A DNA stretch of 16,422 nt from Planctomycetaceae bacterium (GTDB lineage Bacteria > Planctomycetota > Planctomycetia > Planctomycetales > Planctomycetaceae). Of the stretch, positions 1 to 8,457 are shown one piece after another (within the stretch, counting starts at the first letter, position 1; every line of letters begins with the position of its first letter). Both the position numbers and the translations under genes were made by a program. The notes beneath the pieces are model-generated. The model made no database searches. It was not told the DNA's origin and worked only from the letters and a program-made list of their open reading frames with translations. The stretch spans positions 1 to 16,422 of the forward strand of contig CANHVD010000048.1 in NCBI GenBank assembly GCA_947463775.1. The letters run 5' to 3'.

Positions 1-2
1 CA

Positions 3-116
3 GCTTTCATGTTCAAGATAGACGGCTTGAGGACTTGCGGTGGTCACAATGATCGTCCGGACATTGTCACGAGAGCGTTCAAGAGTCTGGTTGTGTGGCG
101 AATTTATGCCGGGTGA
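3..116 (+). CDS. possible 3' end of an unidentified gene
   Basis: Reading frame 3 is open from the left edge of the window to a TGA at 114-116 (37 codons), while the other two forward frames stop within 50 bases. No family is recognised from the residues visible (it includes the segment KIDGLRTCGGHNDRPD). The only support that a + strand gene ends here is the intrinsic-terminator-like hairpin at 211-237, whose T-run is on the + strand side. A 37-codon open frame can easily arise by chance, so this is a weak call. Confidence 0.2.
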   Translation, partial: AFMFKIDGLRTCGGHNDRPDIVTRAFKSLVVWRIYAG

Positions 117-210
117 AGAAACCGTCTTTCTCGTCGAGGCCCGGGAGCCTGCAGAGCACTCGCGGTCGTCTCACGCAGAACCAATTCGCCGTATAGGATT
201 TTGTTTGTAG

Positions 211-237
211 CCGAGTTCTGGGGAACTCGGAATTTTT
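211..237 (+). terminator. rho-independent terminator-like hairpin
   Basis: A perfect 8-bp stem (CCGAGTTC / GAACTCGG) with a 4-nt loop TGGG is followed by AATTTTT. The T-run is present only on the + strand side, so it would end a transcript coming from the left edge. It separates whatever lies upstream from the nrd region. Confidence 0.6.
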
Positions 238-508
238 CACGAAGCCTGTTTTAAAAAGGCCAACTGGAGCTCGGAAAACTGCTCCGTCAAAGTGGTTGGT
301 GGGAACTTTCGCAGGTTAGGTTGCTGAGACGGACGGTTTCCGGAAACAATTCTGTGCGAAAAGCAAAATATTGCGCTGCGGAGACCAAAATTATTGTCCG
401 ATTTTTGAGGCCCTGTTCGGCACAAATTCGCCAAGTTGACGCTCGACGTTTTTAACATTTTTTTAAAATTGTCGAGTCAAAATGCCATTGGGAGCCGATC
501 TCAACTGC
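238..508. other. noncoding stretch with an AT-rich inverted repeat
   Basis: No convincing gene is seen in this stretch; the open frames on either strand resemble no known family and lack a ribosome binding site. It contains an interrupted inverted repeat: CTCGAC at 442-447 pairs with GTCGAG at 471-476, with TTGA/TCAA outside it. The arms enclose a 23-nt AT-rich loop rich in T and A tracts. This sits about 45-90 bp upstream of the nrd promoter -35 box, where an upstream activator site or UP-like element could lie. No specific regulator can be named. Confidence 0.35.
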
Positions 509-555
509 ATACAACATTTTGTGTTGACAGATTGATTGGCCCCACTATATTGCGG
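509..555 (+). promoter_or_regulatory. tandem NrdR boxes upstream of nrdA
   Basis: Two 16-mers match the published NrdR-box consensus acaCwAtATaTwGtgt. ATACAACATTTTGTGT at 509-524 matches 13 of 16 positions. CCCCACTATATTGCGG at 540-555 matches 11 of 16, including 9 of the 10 core positions. Exactly 15 bp lie between them (31 bp centre to centre), the helical phasing typical of tandem NrdR boxes. The second box covers the -10 element of the promoter at 524-551, so bound NrdR would block RNA polymerase. NrdR is the ATP/dATP-sensing repressor of ribonucleotide reductase genes; its own gene is not in this window. The match was made by eye. Confidence 0.7.
524..551 (+). promoter_or_regulatory. sigma70-type promoter for the nrd transcript
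   Basis: A perfect -35 box TTGACA (524-529) and a -10 box TATATT (546-551) are separated by 16 bp. Transcription would start near position 558, giving a leader of about 425 nt before the nrdA start codon. The overlap with NrdR-like boxes supports its assignment to the ribonucleotide reductase genes. Confidence 0.65.
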
Positions 556-721
556 TAGTTGTCGATTTGTCGGCTTGGCTGCTGTGGTGGCCCTGGTGGT
601 CGCAAACCGTTATCTGAAAACGGTTTGAGTGACCCCGAAGCCGGTCGATTGACAGTGCGATGCAGCCGAATATCCTGCTGCTCGTCCGGTATGGATGCCC
701 CCCTTCGACAGGAGGTCGACG

Positions 722-802
722 ATGATGACGAATATGTCGTGTCAAACCCTTTCTGCAGTTCTCGTCGCTTGCGTTTTCCCTCAATCTGATTGCCCTGATT
801 GA
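722..802 (+). CDS. 26-residue leader-peptide-like ORF
   Basis: ATG at 722 is preceded by a full AGGAGG (710-715) with 6-nt spacing, the best Shine-Dalgarno sequence in this part of the window. The ORF encodes a 26-residue peptide starting MMTNMSCQTLSAVLV and ending CVFPQSDCPD, with three cysteines and a short hydrophobic core. Its last codons lie in an 8-bp hairpin (779-804), and its ribosome binding site lies in the loop of another small stem (705-719). It sits inside the nrdA leader, so a role as a translated regulatory leader peptide is possible. No homologue is recognised, and a chance ORF cannot be excluded. Confidence 0.35.
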   Translation: MMTNMSCQTLSAVLVACVFPQSDCPD

Positions 803-867
803 GGTGCCCCCGAAAGTCACTAGCGGTCGTTGCTGCGCGTCTGGATTTTGCTGCGAAGTTCGTCGAG

Positions 868-912
868 TGTTCTGGTGTTGATCGATCGTGAAATAGAACA
901 TTTTTTGTTTTT
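868..912 (+). terminator. terminator-like hairpin with long T-run inside the nrdA leader
   Basis: TGTTCT (868-873) pairs with AGAACA (895-900) and is followed at once by TTTTTTGTTTTT (901-912). The loop is 21 nt and contains the self-complementary GATCGATC, so an inner hairpin could close it. The stem is short and AT-rich, but the T-run is unusually long. It lies 72 bp before nrdA and within the predicted leader, so it could end a short transcript or act as an attenuator. Confidence 0.4.
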
Positions 913-928
913 AAACGTGATGGAGTCT

Positions 929-949
929 CTGCGCAAGAAGCGCAGTTTT
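929..949 (+). terminator. second terminator-like hairpin just before nrdA
   Basis: A perfect 6-bp GC-rich stem (CTGCGC 929-934 / GCGCAG 940-945) with a 5-nt loop AAGAA is followed by TTTTC. The T-run is short, so it may instead be a structural element next to the nrdA ribosome binding site (AAGGGGAG at 968-975). Confidence 0.3.
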
Positions 950-983
950 CACCCGGAAGAAGAAAGAAGGGGAGTAGCGTCGA

Positions 984-3875
<2,892 letters not shown>

Positions 3876-3889
3876 GCATCGGAAACTGA

Positions 3890-3917
3890 GCCGCAATGAT
3901 CGTTCGATTATTGCGGC
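3890..3917 (+). terminator. hairpin 14 nt downstream of nrdA, terminator-like without T-run
   Basis: GCCGCAAT (3890-3897) pairs perfectly with ATTGCGGC (3910-3917), and the helix can be continued inward through one G-T pair almost to the loop around GTTC. It begins 14 nt after the nrdA stop codon. No T-run follows, so it may be a transcript-end stabiliser or a weak terminator, or belong to the adjacent repeat element. Confidence 0.4.
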
Positions 3918-3927
3918 CTCGTGATTC

Positions 3928-3997
3928 GGCGAGCGGAGGGTGTTAGCCCTCCGAGCCGTGCGATTGACACTCGGAGGGCTCACGCCCTCTGCTCGCC
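3928..3997. repeat. REP-like element: two 28-bp units in inverted orientation
   Basis: The unit at 3928-3955 starts GGCGAGCGGAGGG and ends GCCCTCCGAG. The reverse complement of 3970-3997 matches it at 25 of 28 positions. The 14-bp spacer is CCGTGCGATTGACA. Each unit also has its own internal stem (GGAGGG / CCCTCC), so the whole resembles a bacterial interspersed mosaic element of paired REP sequences. From memory, GAGGGC-type palindromes of this kind are scattered in planctomycete genomes; this could not be checked here. It lies in the gap between nrdA and the sulfite-oxidase-like gene. Confidence 0.65.
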
Positions 3998-4029
3998 TGG
4001 TTCATCCTGCCAATGACGGAGCCCTTGTT

Positions 4030-5238
4030 TTGAACCACTTCAATCGACGACATTTCATGAGCCGTTCTGTGTCAGCGTTGGCTGGCACAGCAGCGGCTTC
4101 TTTTTTGCCCTGGTCGGTGGCATCTCGAACGGCAGCGGCCGCATGGGACGAAGCTCCGGTCGATCCTGCCAAAGCGGACCTGATTTATCGAACTCGATCG
4201 CCCCGCAATGGTGAGCCGCGACTCGAAGAACTGGTCAAAGACTGGATTACTCCGACGCCGCAGTTCTACATCCGCAGCCACGGAGCAAATCCGAACGTCG
4301 TGGCGGATGAGTTTAAGGTGTCGATCGAGGGCATGGTCGACAAGCCTGTGACGTTTTCGATTCCGGAGCTGCTGGAGAAATTCCCCAAATCCAGCGTGAC
4401 CTGTACCGTCAGTTGTGCCGGCATTCGGCGGTATGAGTTCATTAAAGTCAAGGAAATGAAGGGTGTCCAGTGGCAGGAAGGCCCGATCGGCAATGCCGTC
4501 TGGTCGGGAGTTCGCCTGTCTGATGTGTTGAAGGCCGCCGGAGTTAGCCCTGACGCGAAGCATGTCTGGTTTGAGGGCGCTGATCAGGTCGTCGACGGCA
4601 AAGCCACGTTTCCGTTTGGCGGTTCAGTGCCTATGAGCAAATTGCTGGAAGAAGATGAAAAACTTCCAGGAGTTCTGCTGGCAACTCATATGAATGGACA
4701 GCCTCTGCTGGCGGATCACGGCTTTCCGTTGCGAACAATTGTGCCCGGATACATCGGAGCCCGCTGCGTCAAGTGGTTGAACAAGATTGTCGTAAGTGAC
4801 AAGCCTTCTCCAAATCACTTCATTGCTGATGTCTACAAAATGGTGTATTCAGGAACTCAGGTCGAGATTGATGAAACTGCGCCGATTTACAGATACCCTG
4901 TGAATGCCGCGTTGTGTTCTGCGGACCACAAAGACGGCAAGGTTGACGTGAAAGGATATGCCCTGCCAACCGGACGAAAGGGATGTTCGATTTCCAAAGT
5001 CGAAGTATCACCGGATGGCGGAAAGTCCTGGATCAGTGCAACGCTTGGAGCACAGACCGGGGAGTTCTGCTGGCAGCTTTGGTCTGCGACCTTGACGATT
5101 ATGAATCCTGAAACAGAGGTCTGCGTGCGTGCGACAGATTCTCTGGGAAACACGATGCCCGAGTCTGTTCCGTGGAACCCCAAGGGCTACCTTTATAACG
5201 CATGGCATCGAGTTCCCGCGAAACAGCTCTTTAACTGA
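4030..5238 (+). CDS. Tat-exported sulfite-oxidase-family molybdoenzyme
   Basis: Likely oxidises sulfite, or a related substrate, in the periplasm using a Mo-pterin cofactor. The N-terminus has a twin-arginine signal (NRRHFM, then an Ala-rich hydrophobic stretch), so export of the folded, cofactor-loaded protein is expected. The Mo-binding domain (about residues 80-245) contains CAGIRR with the presumed Mo-ligand Cys129, and LADHGFPLRTIVPGYIGARC typical of the family. The C-terminal part is the Mo-co dimerisation domain, ending YNAWHRVPAKQLFN. The usual CAGNRR motif has Ile in place of Asn. No cytochrome b5 or heme c domain is fused, so a separate electron acceptor is needed. TTG at 4030 is chosen (402 residues) because GGAG lies 8 nt before it and it keeps the Tat motif; a GTG at 3940 would start inside the REP-like repeat, and ATG 4057 would lose the arginines. 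It lies between nrdA and nrdB with no obvious functional link. Confidence 0.88.
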   Translation: MNHFNRRHFMSRSVSALAGTAAASFLPWSVASRTAAAAWDEAPVDPAKADLIYRTRSPRNGEPRLEELVKDWITPTPQFYIRSHGANPNVVADEFKVSIEGMVDKPVTFSIPELLEKFPKSSVTCTVSCAGIRRYEFIKVKEMKGVQWQEGPIGNAVWSGVRLSDVLKAAGVSPDAKHVWFEGADQVVDGKATFPFGGSVPMSKLLEEDEKLPGVLLATHMNGQPLLADHGFPLRTIVPGYIGARCVKWLNKIVVSDKPSPNHFIADVYKMVYSGTQVEIDETAPIYRYPVNAALCSADHKDGKVDVKGYALPTGRKGCSISKVEVSPDGGKSWISATLGAQTGEFCWQLWSATLTIMNPETEVCVRATDSLGNTMPESVPWNPKGYLYNAWHRVPAKQLFN

Positions 5239-5255
5239 TGTCATGGCGATTTGAA

Positions 5256-5283
5256 TTTGAGATTTCAAATTTGAAATCTCAAA
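5256..5283. repeat. 28-bp perfect AT-rich palindrome between the sulfite-oxidase-like gene and nrdB
   Basis: TTTGAGATTTCAAA (5256-5269) is followed directly by its exact reverse complement (5270-5283), giving a 28-bp perfect palindrome with no spacer. Related words (AAATCTGAAATTTGAA, 5295-5310) occur just downstream. It could be a dispersed repeat, a terminator-like cruciform for the gene ending at 5238, or a regulator site for nrdB. Confidence 0.6.
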
Positions 5284-5371
5284 TAACAAAACGCAAATCT
5301 GAAATTTGAACTGATCTGAAACCACTAAATTCGTTGTTCTGTTTTCCCCGACTCATGGAATGAGGTTGCCT

Positions 5372-6436
5372 ATGTCTACACTCACTTTCGAAGATCAAAC
5401 CACTATGCTGACCGGAACATCGGGCCGCGTGAAAGCCACTGAAAAGCGGCTGATCAACAATGCCCAGGTCGATGTCAATCAGCTGATGCCAATTAAGTAT
5501 CATTGGGCCTGGGAGCACTACAACAACGGTTGTGCGAATCACTGGATGCCAACCGAAGTACCGATGAATCAGGACGTGGAAGTTTGGCGTTCTGATCGCC
5601 TGACTGATGACGAGCGACTGGTTATCAAGCGAAACCTGGGCTTCTTCTCTACAGCAGAATCTCTGGTTGGCAATAATCTGGTTCTGGCCATTTTCAAGCA
5701 CGTCACCAACGCCGAATGCCGTCAGTATCTGCTGCGTCAGGCCTTCGAAGAGGCAGTTCACTCCCATACGTTCCTGTATGTTGTCGAAAGCCTTGGATTG
5801 AACGAAGGCGAAATCTTCAATATGTACCGGGAAATCCCGGCCATTGCGAAGAAAGACGCTTTCGAAATGGAGTTGACCGCTGAAGTGCTTAACGATGGAT
5901 TCACCACGGATACTCCGGCAGGTCGCCAGATGTTCCTGAAGAATCTGATCGGTTACTACGTCATCATGGAAGGGATCTTCTTCTATAGCGGATTCGTGAT
6001 GGTGCTTTCGTTCCATCGCCGTAACCTGATGAAGGGAATTGGCGAACAGTTCCAGTACATTCTGCGTGACGAAACCGTTCACATGAACTTCGGTGTTGAC
6101 CTGATCAACGGGATCAAAGCCGAAAACCCAGATATCTGGACGGCACAGTTCCAGGACGAAATGATTCAGCGAATTCGAGCCGCTGTCGAACTGGAAATTG
6201 AATACGCGGAAGGCTGTCTGCCACGCGGAGTGCTCGGCCTGAACGCCGAATCATTCCGTGATTATGTACAGCACATCGCTGATCGCCGTTTGGAGCGCAT
6301 TGGTCTGCCAACTCAGTATGGCTCACCAAATCCGTTCCCGTGGATGAGCGAAACGATCGACCTGTCGAAGGAAAAGAACTTCTTCGAAACACGGGTCACC
6401 GAATACCAGAGCGCTGGCTCCCTGAGCTGGGATTAA
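5372..6436 (+). CDS. nrdB: ribonucleoside-diphosphate reductase small (beta) subunit, class Ic type
   Basis: Provides the radical-initiating metal cofactor for NrdA. The ligand set is readable: Glu96 (STAESLVGNN), Glu127 and His130 (EEAVHSHTF), Glu200 (IMEGIFF), Glu234 and His237 (RDETVH). The position of the radical tyrosine of class Ia enzymes (Tyr122 in E. coli) is Phe134, and the first ligand is Glu instead of Asp. Both changes are the hallmark of the Chlamydia trachomatis class Ic protein, which uses a Mn(IV)/Fe(III) centre instead of a tyrosyl radical. The overall wording (IMEGIFFYSGFVM, PNPFPWMSETIDL) also follows my recollection of the chlamydial protein. The length is 354 residues from ATG 5372, which has GAGG 6 nt upstream; ATG 5360 overlaps that ribosome binding site. 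No NrdR-like box was found immediately upstream. A terminator follows. Confidence 0.97.
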   Translation: MSTLTFEDQTTMLTGTSGRVKATEKRLINNAQVDVNQLMPIKYHWAWEHYNNGCANHWMPTEVPMNQDVEVWRSDRLTDDERLVIKRNLGFFSTAESLVGNNLVLAIFKHVTNAECRQYLLRQAFEEAVHSHTFLYVVESLGLNEGEIFNMYREIPAIAKKDAFEMELTAEVLNDGFTTDTPAGRQMFLKNLIGYYVIMEGIFFYSGFVMVLSFHRRNLMKGIGEQFQYILRDETVHMNFGVDLINGIKAENPDIWTAQFQDEMIQRIRAAVELEIEYAEGCLPRGVLGLNAESFRDYVQHIADRRLERIGLPTQYGSPNPFPWMSETIDLSKEKNFFETRVTEYQSAGSLSWD

Positions 6437-6465
6437 TCATTTTCGAATCTTTGGATTCAAGACTA

Positions 6466-6499
6466 AACGCCTCCGCGGGAAACTTCGGCGGCGTTTTTT
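6466..6499 (+). terminator. rho-independent terminator after nrdB
   Basis: AACGCC (6466-6471) pairs with GGCGTT (6490-6495). The stem continues with CCG/CGG after one mismatch, around a loop of about 10 nt, and runs into TTTTTT (6494-6499). It begins 29 nt after the nrdB stop codon and ends the nrd region. Confidence 0.8.
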
Positions 6500-7289
6500 G
6501 TTGACTATCTTCTGCGCAGATACGACTGCTTGTGGTTGATGCGTCGATCACAAGATGGTCTTTGTGCATCCACTGCGACCCGCGAAGGCAGTACAGGGCG
6601 ACATGATTGGGCGACATTGGGCATGCAGCATGTTGAGTTCGTGCAAGAGTCTCAGCTGGCATTCATTTGTTAGGTAAACAGTCATGTCGATTCAAAGCCG
6701 CCCCACGAGCTGTCTCAAGAGGCTAATTGCAGCGTCCTGAAATTGTCTTGTTCGGGAGGCGACACTGCTGCTCATGCGAGGCATGAGAAAGATCAATGTT
6801 CTCTTGGCTCGCTACGGCTTCGGGCGAGTATCGCGGCAGTGAATATGGATCAACGAAGGCTGATTGCAGATCAATCCTTTTGCGGAGACAGGTACTCCGC
6901 ACTTCGAGAAACTGTAAGGAGCGAATCGCCAAAGCGGAATTTTCGATCTATGAAGATCATGTGGAGAAAGACATGACACATCGAAGGGAAACATGCGGTC
7001 TGGCGAGACGCTTCGGATATCCGAGAACGTTCAGAGTCTCCAACTTGAATGAAGTTGGTCCGATTCTCGCCTTCCCGGTCTACGGAAAACGCTTTTCGGC
7101 CTTCCTGCCTTCGAGAAAAGAAACTCGTGTACTTTTGGCCGCCTTGCCAGTCCGAAAGAGGACAGACAGAATCCAGAAGATGCCCTGTTCTGGGCTGGCA
7201 CTAAACTTCGTTGGTTCTAGAAGTTGTGTCCATGTTCCATTCGAGAACATGGCTTTCACCGTATCCTTTCCGACGGCTGGCAGGGTTGA
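6500..7289. other. 790-bp intergenic stretch without a recognisable gene
   Basis: No open frame here, on either strand, gives a protein I recognise. The longest + frame (165 codons, 6796-7293) is Arg-rich, has no family signature and runs 4 nt into the Rieske gene. Short perfect palindromes are present: CTCATGC-GAG-GCATGAG at 6771-6787, TCGGATATCCGA at 7013-7024, and CCATGTTC/GAACATGG at 7230-7252. No tRNA or other RNA gene was recognised. The stretch most likely holds the promoter and control sites of the respiratory operon, and perhaps remnants of a decayed gene. Confidence 0.5.
7230..7252. promoter_or_regulatory. inverted repeat upstream of the Rieske gene
   Basis: CCATGTTC (7230-7237) and GAACATGG (7245-7252) form a perfect 8-bp inverted repeat around CATTCGA. 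It ends 37 bp before the Rieske start codon. It could be an operator or a leader hairpin of the operon; no T-run follows. No regulator can be named from the sequence. Confidence 0.35.
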
Positions 7290-8360
7290 ATGACAGATCC
7301 AAAGCCTTCAACGAACGACATCCTGGCAAAGATTCGTGCGAAGAATGCCGAAGCGGCTGCGGCTGAAAAGCCTGCGGCACCGGCTCCTTCAATCGAAGCA
7401 CCGGCGCCAATCGAAGCACCCGCTGCGGAAGTCAAACCTGCGGCTCCAAAGGGCACAGGCGATATTCTCGCGGCTGCTCGTGCTGCAGCCAAGCCAGCTG
7501 GTACGGCTGATATCCTGGCGGCCATCAAGAAGCCTGCTGCTGCTGCACCAGCGACGCCTGCTGCGGGTGCGCCGAAGAGTCCAGCGGACATTATGGCCGC
7601 AATTCGTGCTAAAGCTGGCGGTGCTCCGGCGGCTTCAGGTGATGCACATGCGGCTGCGAAGCCGGTCGCTGAAGTGAAGGTGGCGGCTGCTGCTCCTGCT
7701 GGAATGTCGGCGGCTGACATGATCAAAGCTGCTCGATCGGTTGCGGAAGGGACTCCGGTTCCTCCGAAGGTCGTGCTTCCGGCAAAACCACTTCCTGCAA
7801 AGGCTCCGGCTGCTGCCTCAAAGGCACCTGCGGTTGAGGTTGAGCGACGAACTGCCGTTGGGGAGATGGTCGCATTCCTGTTGTCACCTGTTTTCATCGC
7901 GTGGTCATCCTTCGCGACGGCATTCGGTGCCTTTGGGCTTGGGGTCGCTCGGTTCATGATGCCGAACGTGCTTGTTGAGCCTCCAACGAAATTCAAGATT
8001 GGTCCTCCGAACGATTACGCTCCGGGCACTGTTTCGACCAAGTGGCAAGCTCAGTTCAATATCTGGGTTGTTAACGGTGAAGTTGACGGGGCTCAGATGA
8101 TTTACGCGTTGAGCACTGTCTGTACTCACTTGGGCTGCACTCCAAACTGGCTCGAGGGCGAGCAGAAATTCAAATGTCCTTGCCACGGTTCTGGTTTCTA
8201 CAAGAACGGTGTCAACTTCGAAGGTCCGGCTCCTCGACCATTGGAGCGTGTGGGCATTCGGTTGGCTGAAGATGGGATGCTTGAGGTTGATAAGAGCGTG
8301 AAGTTCCAGAAGGAACTTGGGCAGTGGTCTAATCCATCGTGCTTTGTGGGTGTGACTTAG
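7290..8360 (+). CDS. Rieske 2Fe-2S subunit of a bc/b6f-type complex, with repeated N-terminal extension
   Basis: Transfers electrons from quinol to the c-type cytochrome of the complex. The Rieske fold is at the C-terminus, with both cluster motifs: CTHLGC (Cys278, His280, Cys283) and CPCHGS (Cys296, Cys298, His299). A membrane anchor lies near residues 190-222. The first 185 residues are unusual: Ala/Pro/Lys-rich linkers carry five copies of a short helix motif, DILAKIRAK (10-18), DILAAARAA (58-66), DILAAIKK (74-81), DIMAAIRAK (100-108) and DMIKAARSV (143-151). They would lie on the cytoplasmic side if the anchor is oriented as in other Rieske proteins. At 356 residues it is about twice the usual length. 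ATG 7290 has only a weak ribosome binding site (AGGG 4 nt upstream). It is first in an operon followed by cytochrome b. Confidence 0.93.
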   Translation: MTDPKPSTNDILAKIRAKNAEAAAAEKPAAPAPSIEAPAPIEAPAAEVKPAAPKGTGDILAAARAAAKPAGTADILAAIKKPAAAAPATPAAGAPKSPADIMAAIRAKAGGAPAASGDAHAAAKPVAEVKVAAAAPAGMSAADMIKAARSVAEGTPVPPKVVLPAKPLPAKAPAAASKAPAVEVERRTAVGEMVAFLLSPVFIAWSSFATAFGAFGLGVARFMMPNVLVEPPTKFKIGPPNDYAPGTVSTKWQAQFNIWVVNGEVDGAQMIYALSTVCTHLGCTPNWLEGEQKFKCPCHGSGFYKNGVNFEGPAPRPLERVGIRLAEDGMLEVDKSVKFQKELGQWSNPSCFVGVT

Positions 8361-8457
8361 TGCCAGTTGATGGTTGTGGCTTGCAGAGGCGTCTTGTCGC
8401 TGATTTTTTATTTGGCTGCCGCGGGTTCATGATGCGGCTTCGTCTGAGGGTCTGAAG

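Larger units (their letters stand above)
558..983 (+). other. long structured 5' leader of nrdA (or a separate small transcript)
   Basis: Between the predicted transcription start and nrdA lie about 425 nt with several strong local structures. There is a 9-bp perfect hairpin at 603-627 (CAAACCGTT / AACGGTTTG). A short stem at 705-719 holds the AGGAG ribosome binding site of a 26-codon ORF in its loop. An 8-bp hairpin at 779-804 overlaps the end of that ORF. Two terminator-like elements lie at 868-912 and 929-949. I looked for cobalamin riboswitch, RNase P, tmRNA and SRP RNA signature motifs and did not recognise any. The leader may act by attenuation or encode an independent small RNA; both are inference. 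Confidence 0.45.

Noticed and set aside
237..458. 73-codon minus strand open frame
   Set aside because: It resembles no known protein, and it overlaps the AT-rich inverted repeat and lies beside the terminator at 211-237.
559..789. 76-codon + strand open frame in the nrdA leader
   Set aside because: The composition (Cys, Arg, Ser and Gly rich) looks like translated noncoding sequence, and it has no good ribosome binding site; the 26-codon ORF at 722 has far better start signals.
545..901. 118-codon open frame on the minus strand across the nrdA promoter and leader
   Set aside because: It has no recognisable family, no ribosome binding site was seen, and it overlaps the promoter and NrdR-like boxes read on the + strand.
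558..983. Known riboswitch or housekeeping RNA in the nrdA leader
   Set aside because: Signature segments of cobalamin riboswitch, RNase P, tmRNA and SRP RNA were looked for by eye and not found.
6396..6662. 88-codon minus strand open frame after nrdB, considered as a transposase remnant
   Set aside because: No transposase motif or terminal repeats could be recognised, and it overlaps the nrdB end and its terminator.
6796..7293. 165-codon + strand open frame ending 4 nt inside the Rieske gene
   Set aside because: It is Arg-rich, without domain, membrane or signal features I recognise, and has no good ribosome binding site. The 4-nt overlap with the Rieske start looks like translational coupling, but nothing else supports a gene.
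7256..7996. 246-codon Ala/Gly-rich minus strand open frame opposite the Rieske extension
   Set aside because: It is a shadow of the GC-rich Ala/Pro codons of the Rieske N-terminus; the + strand frame has clear Rieske motifs.
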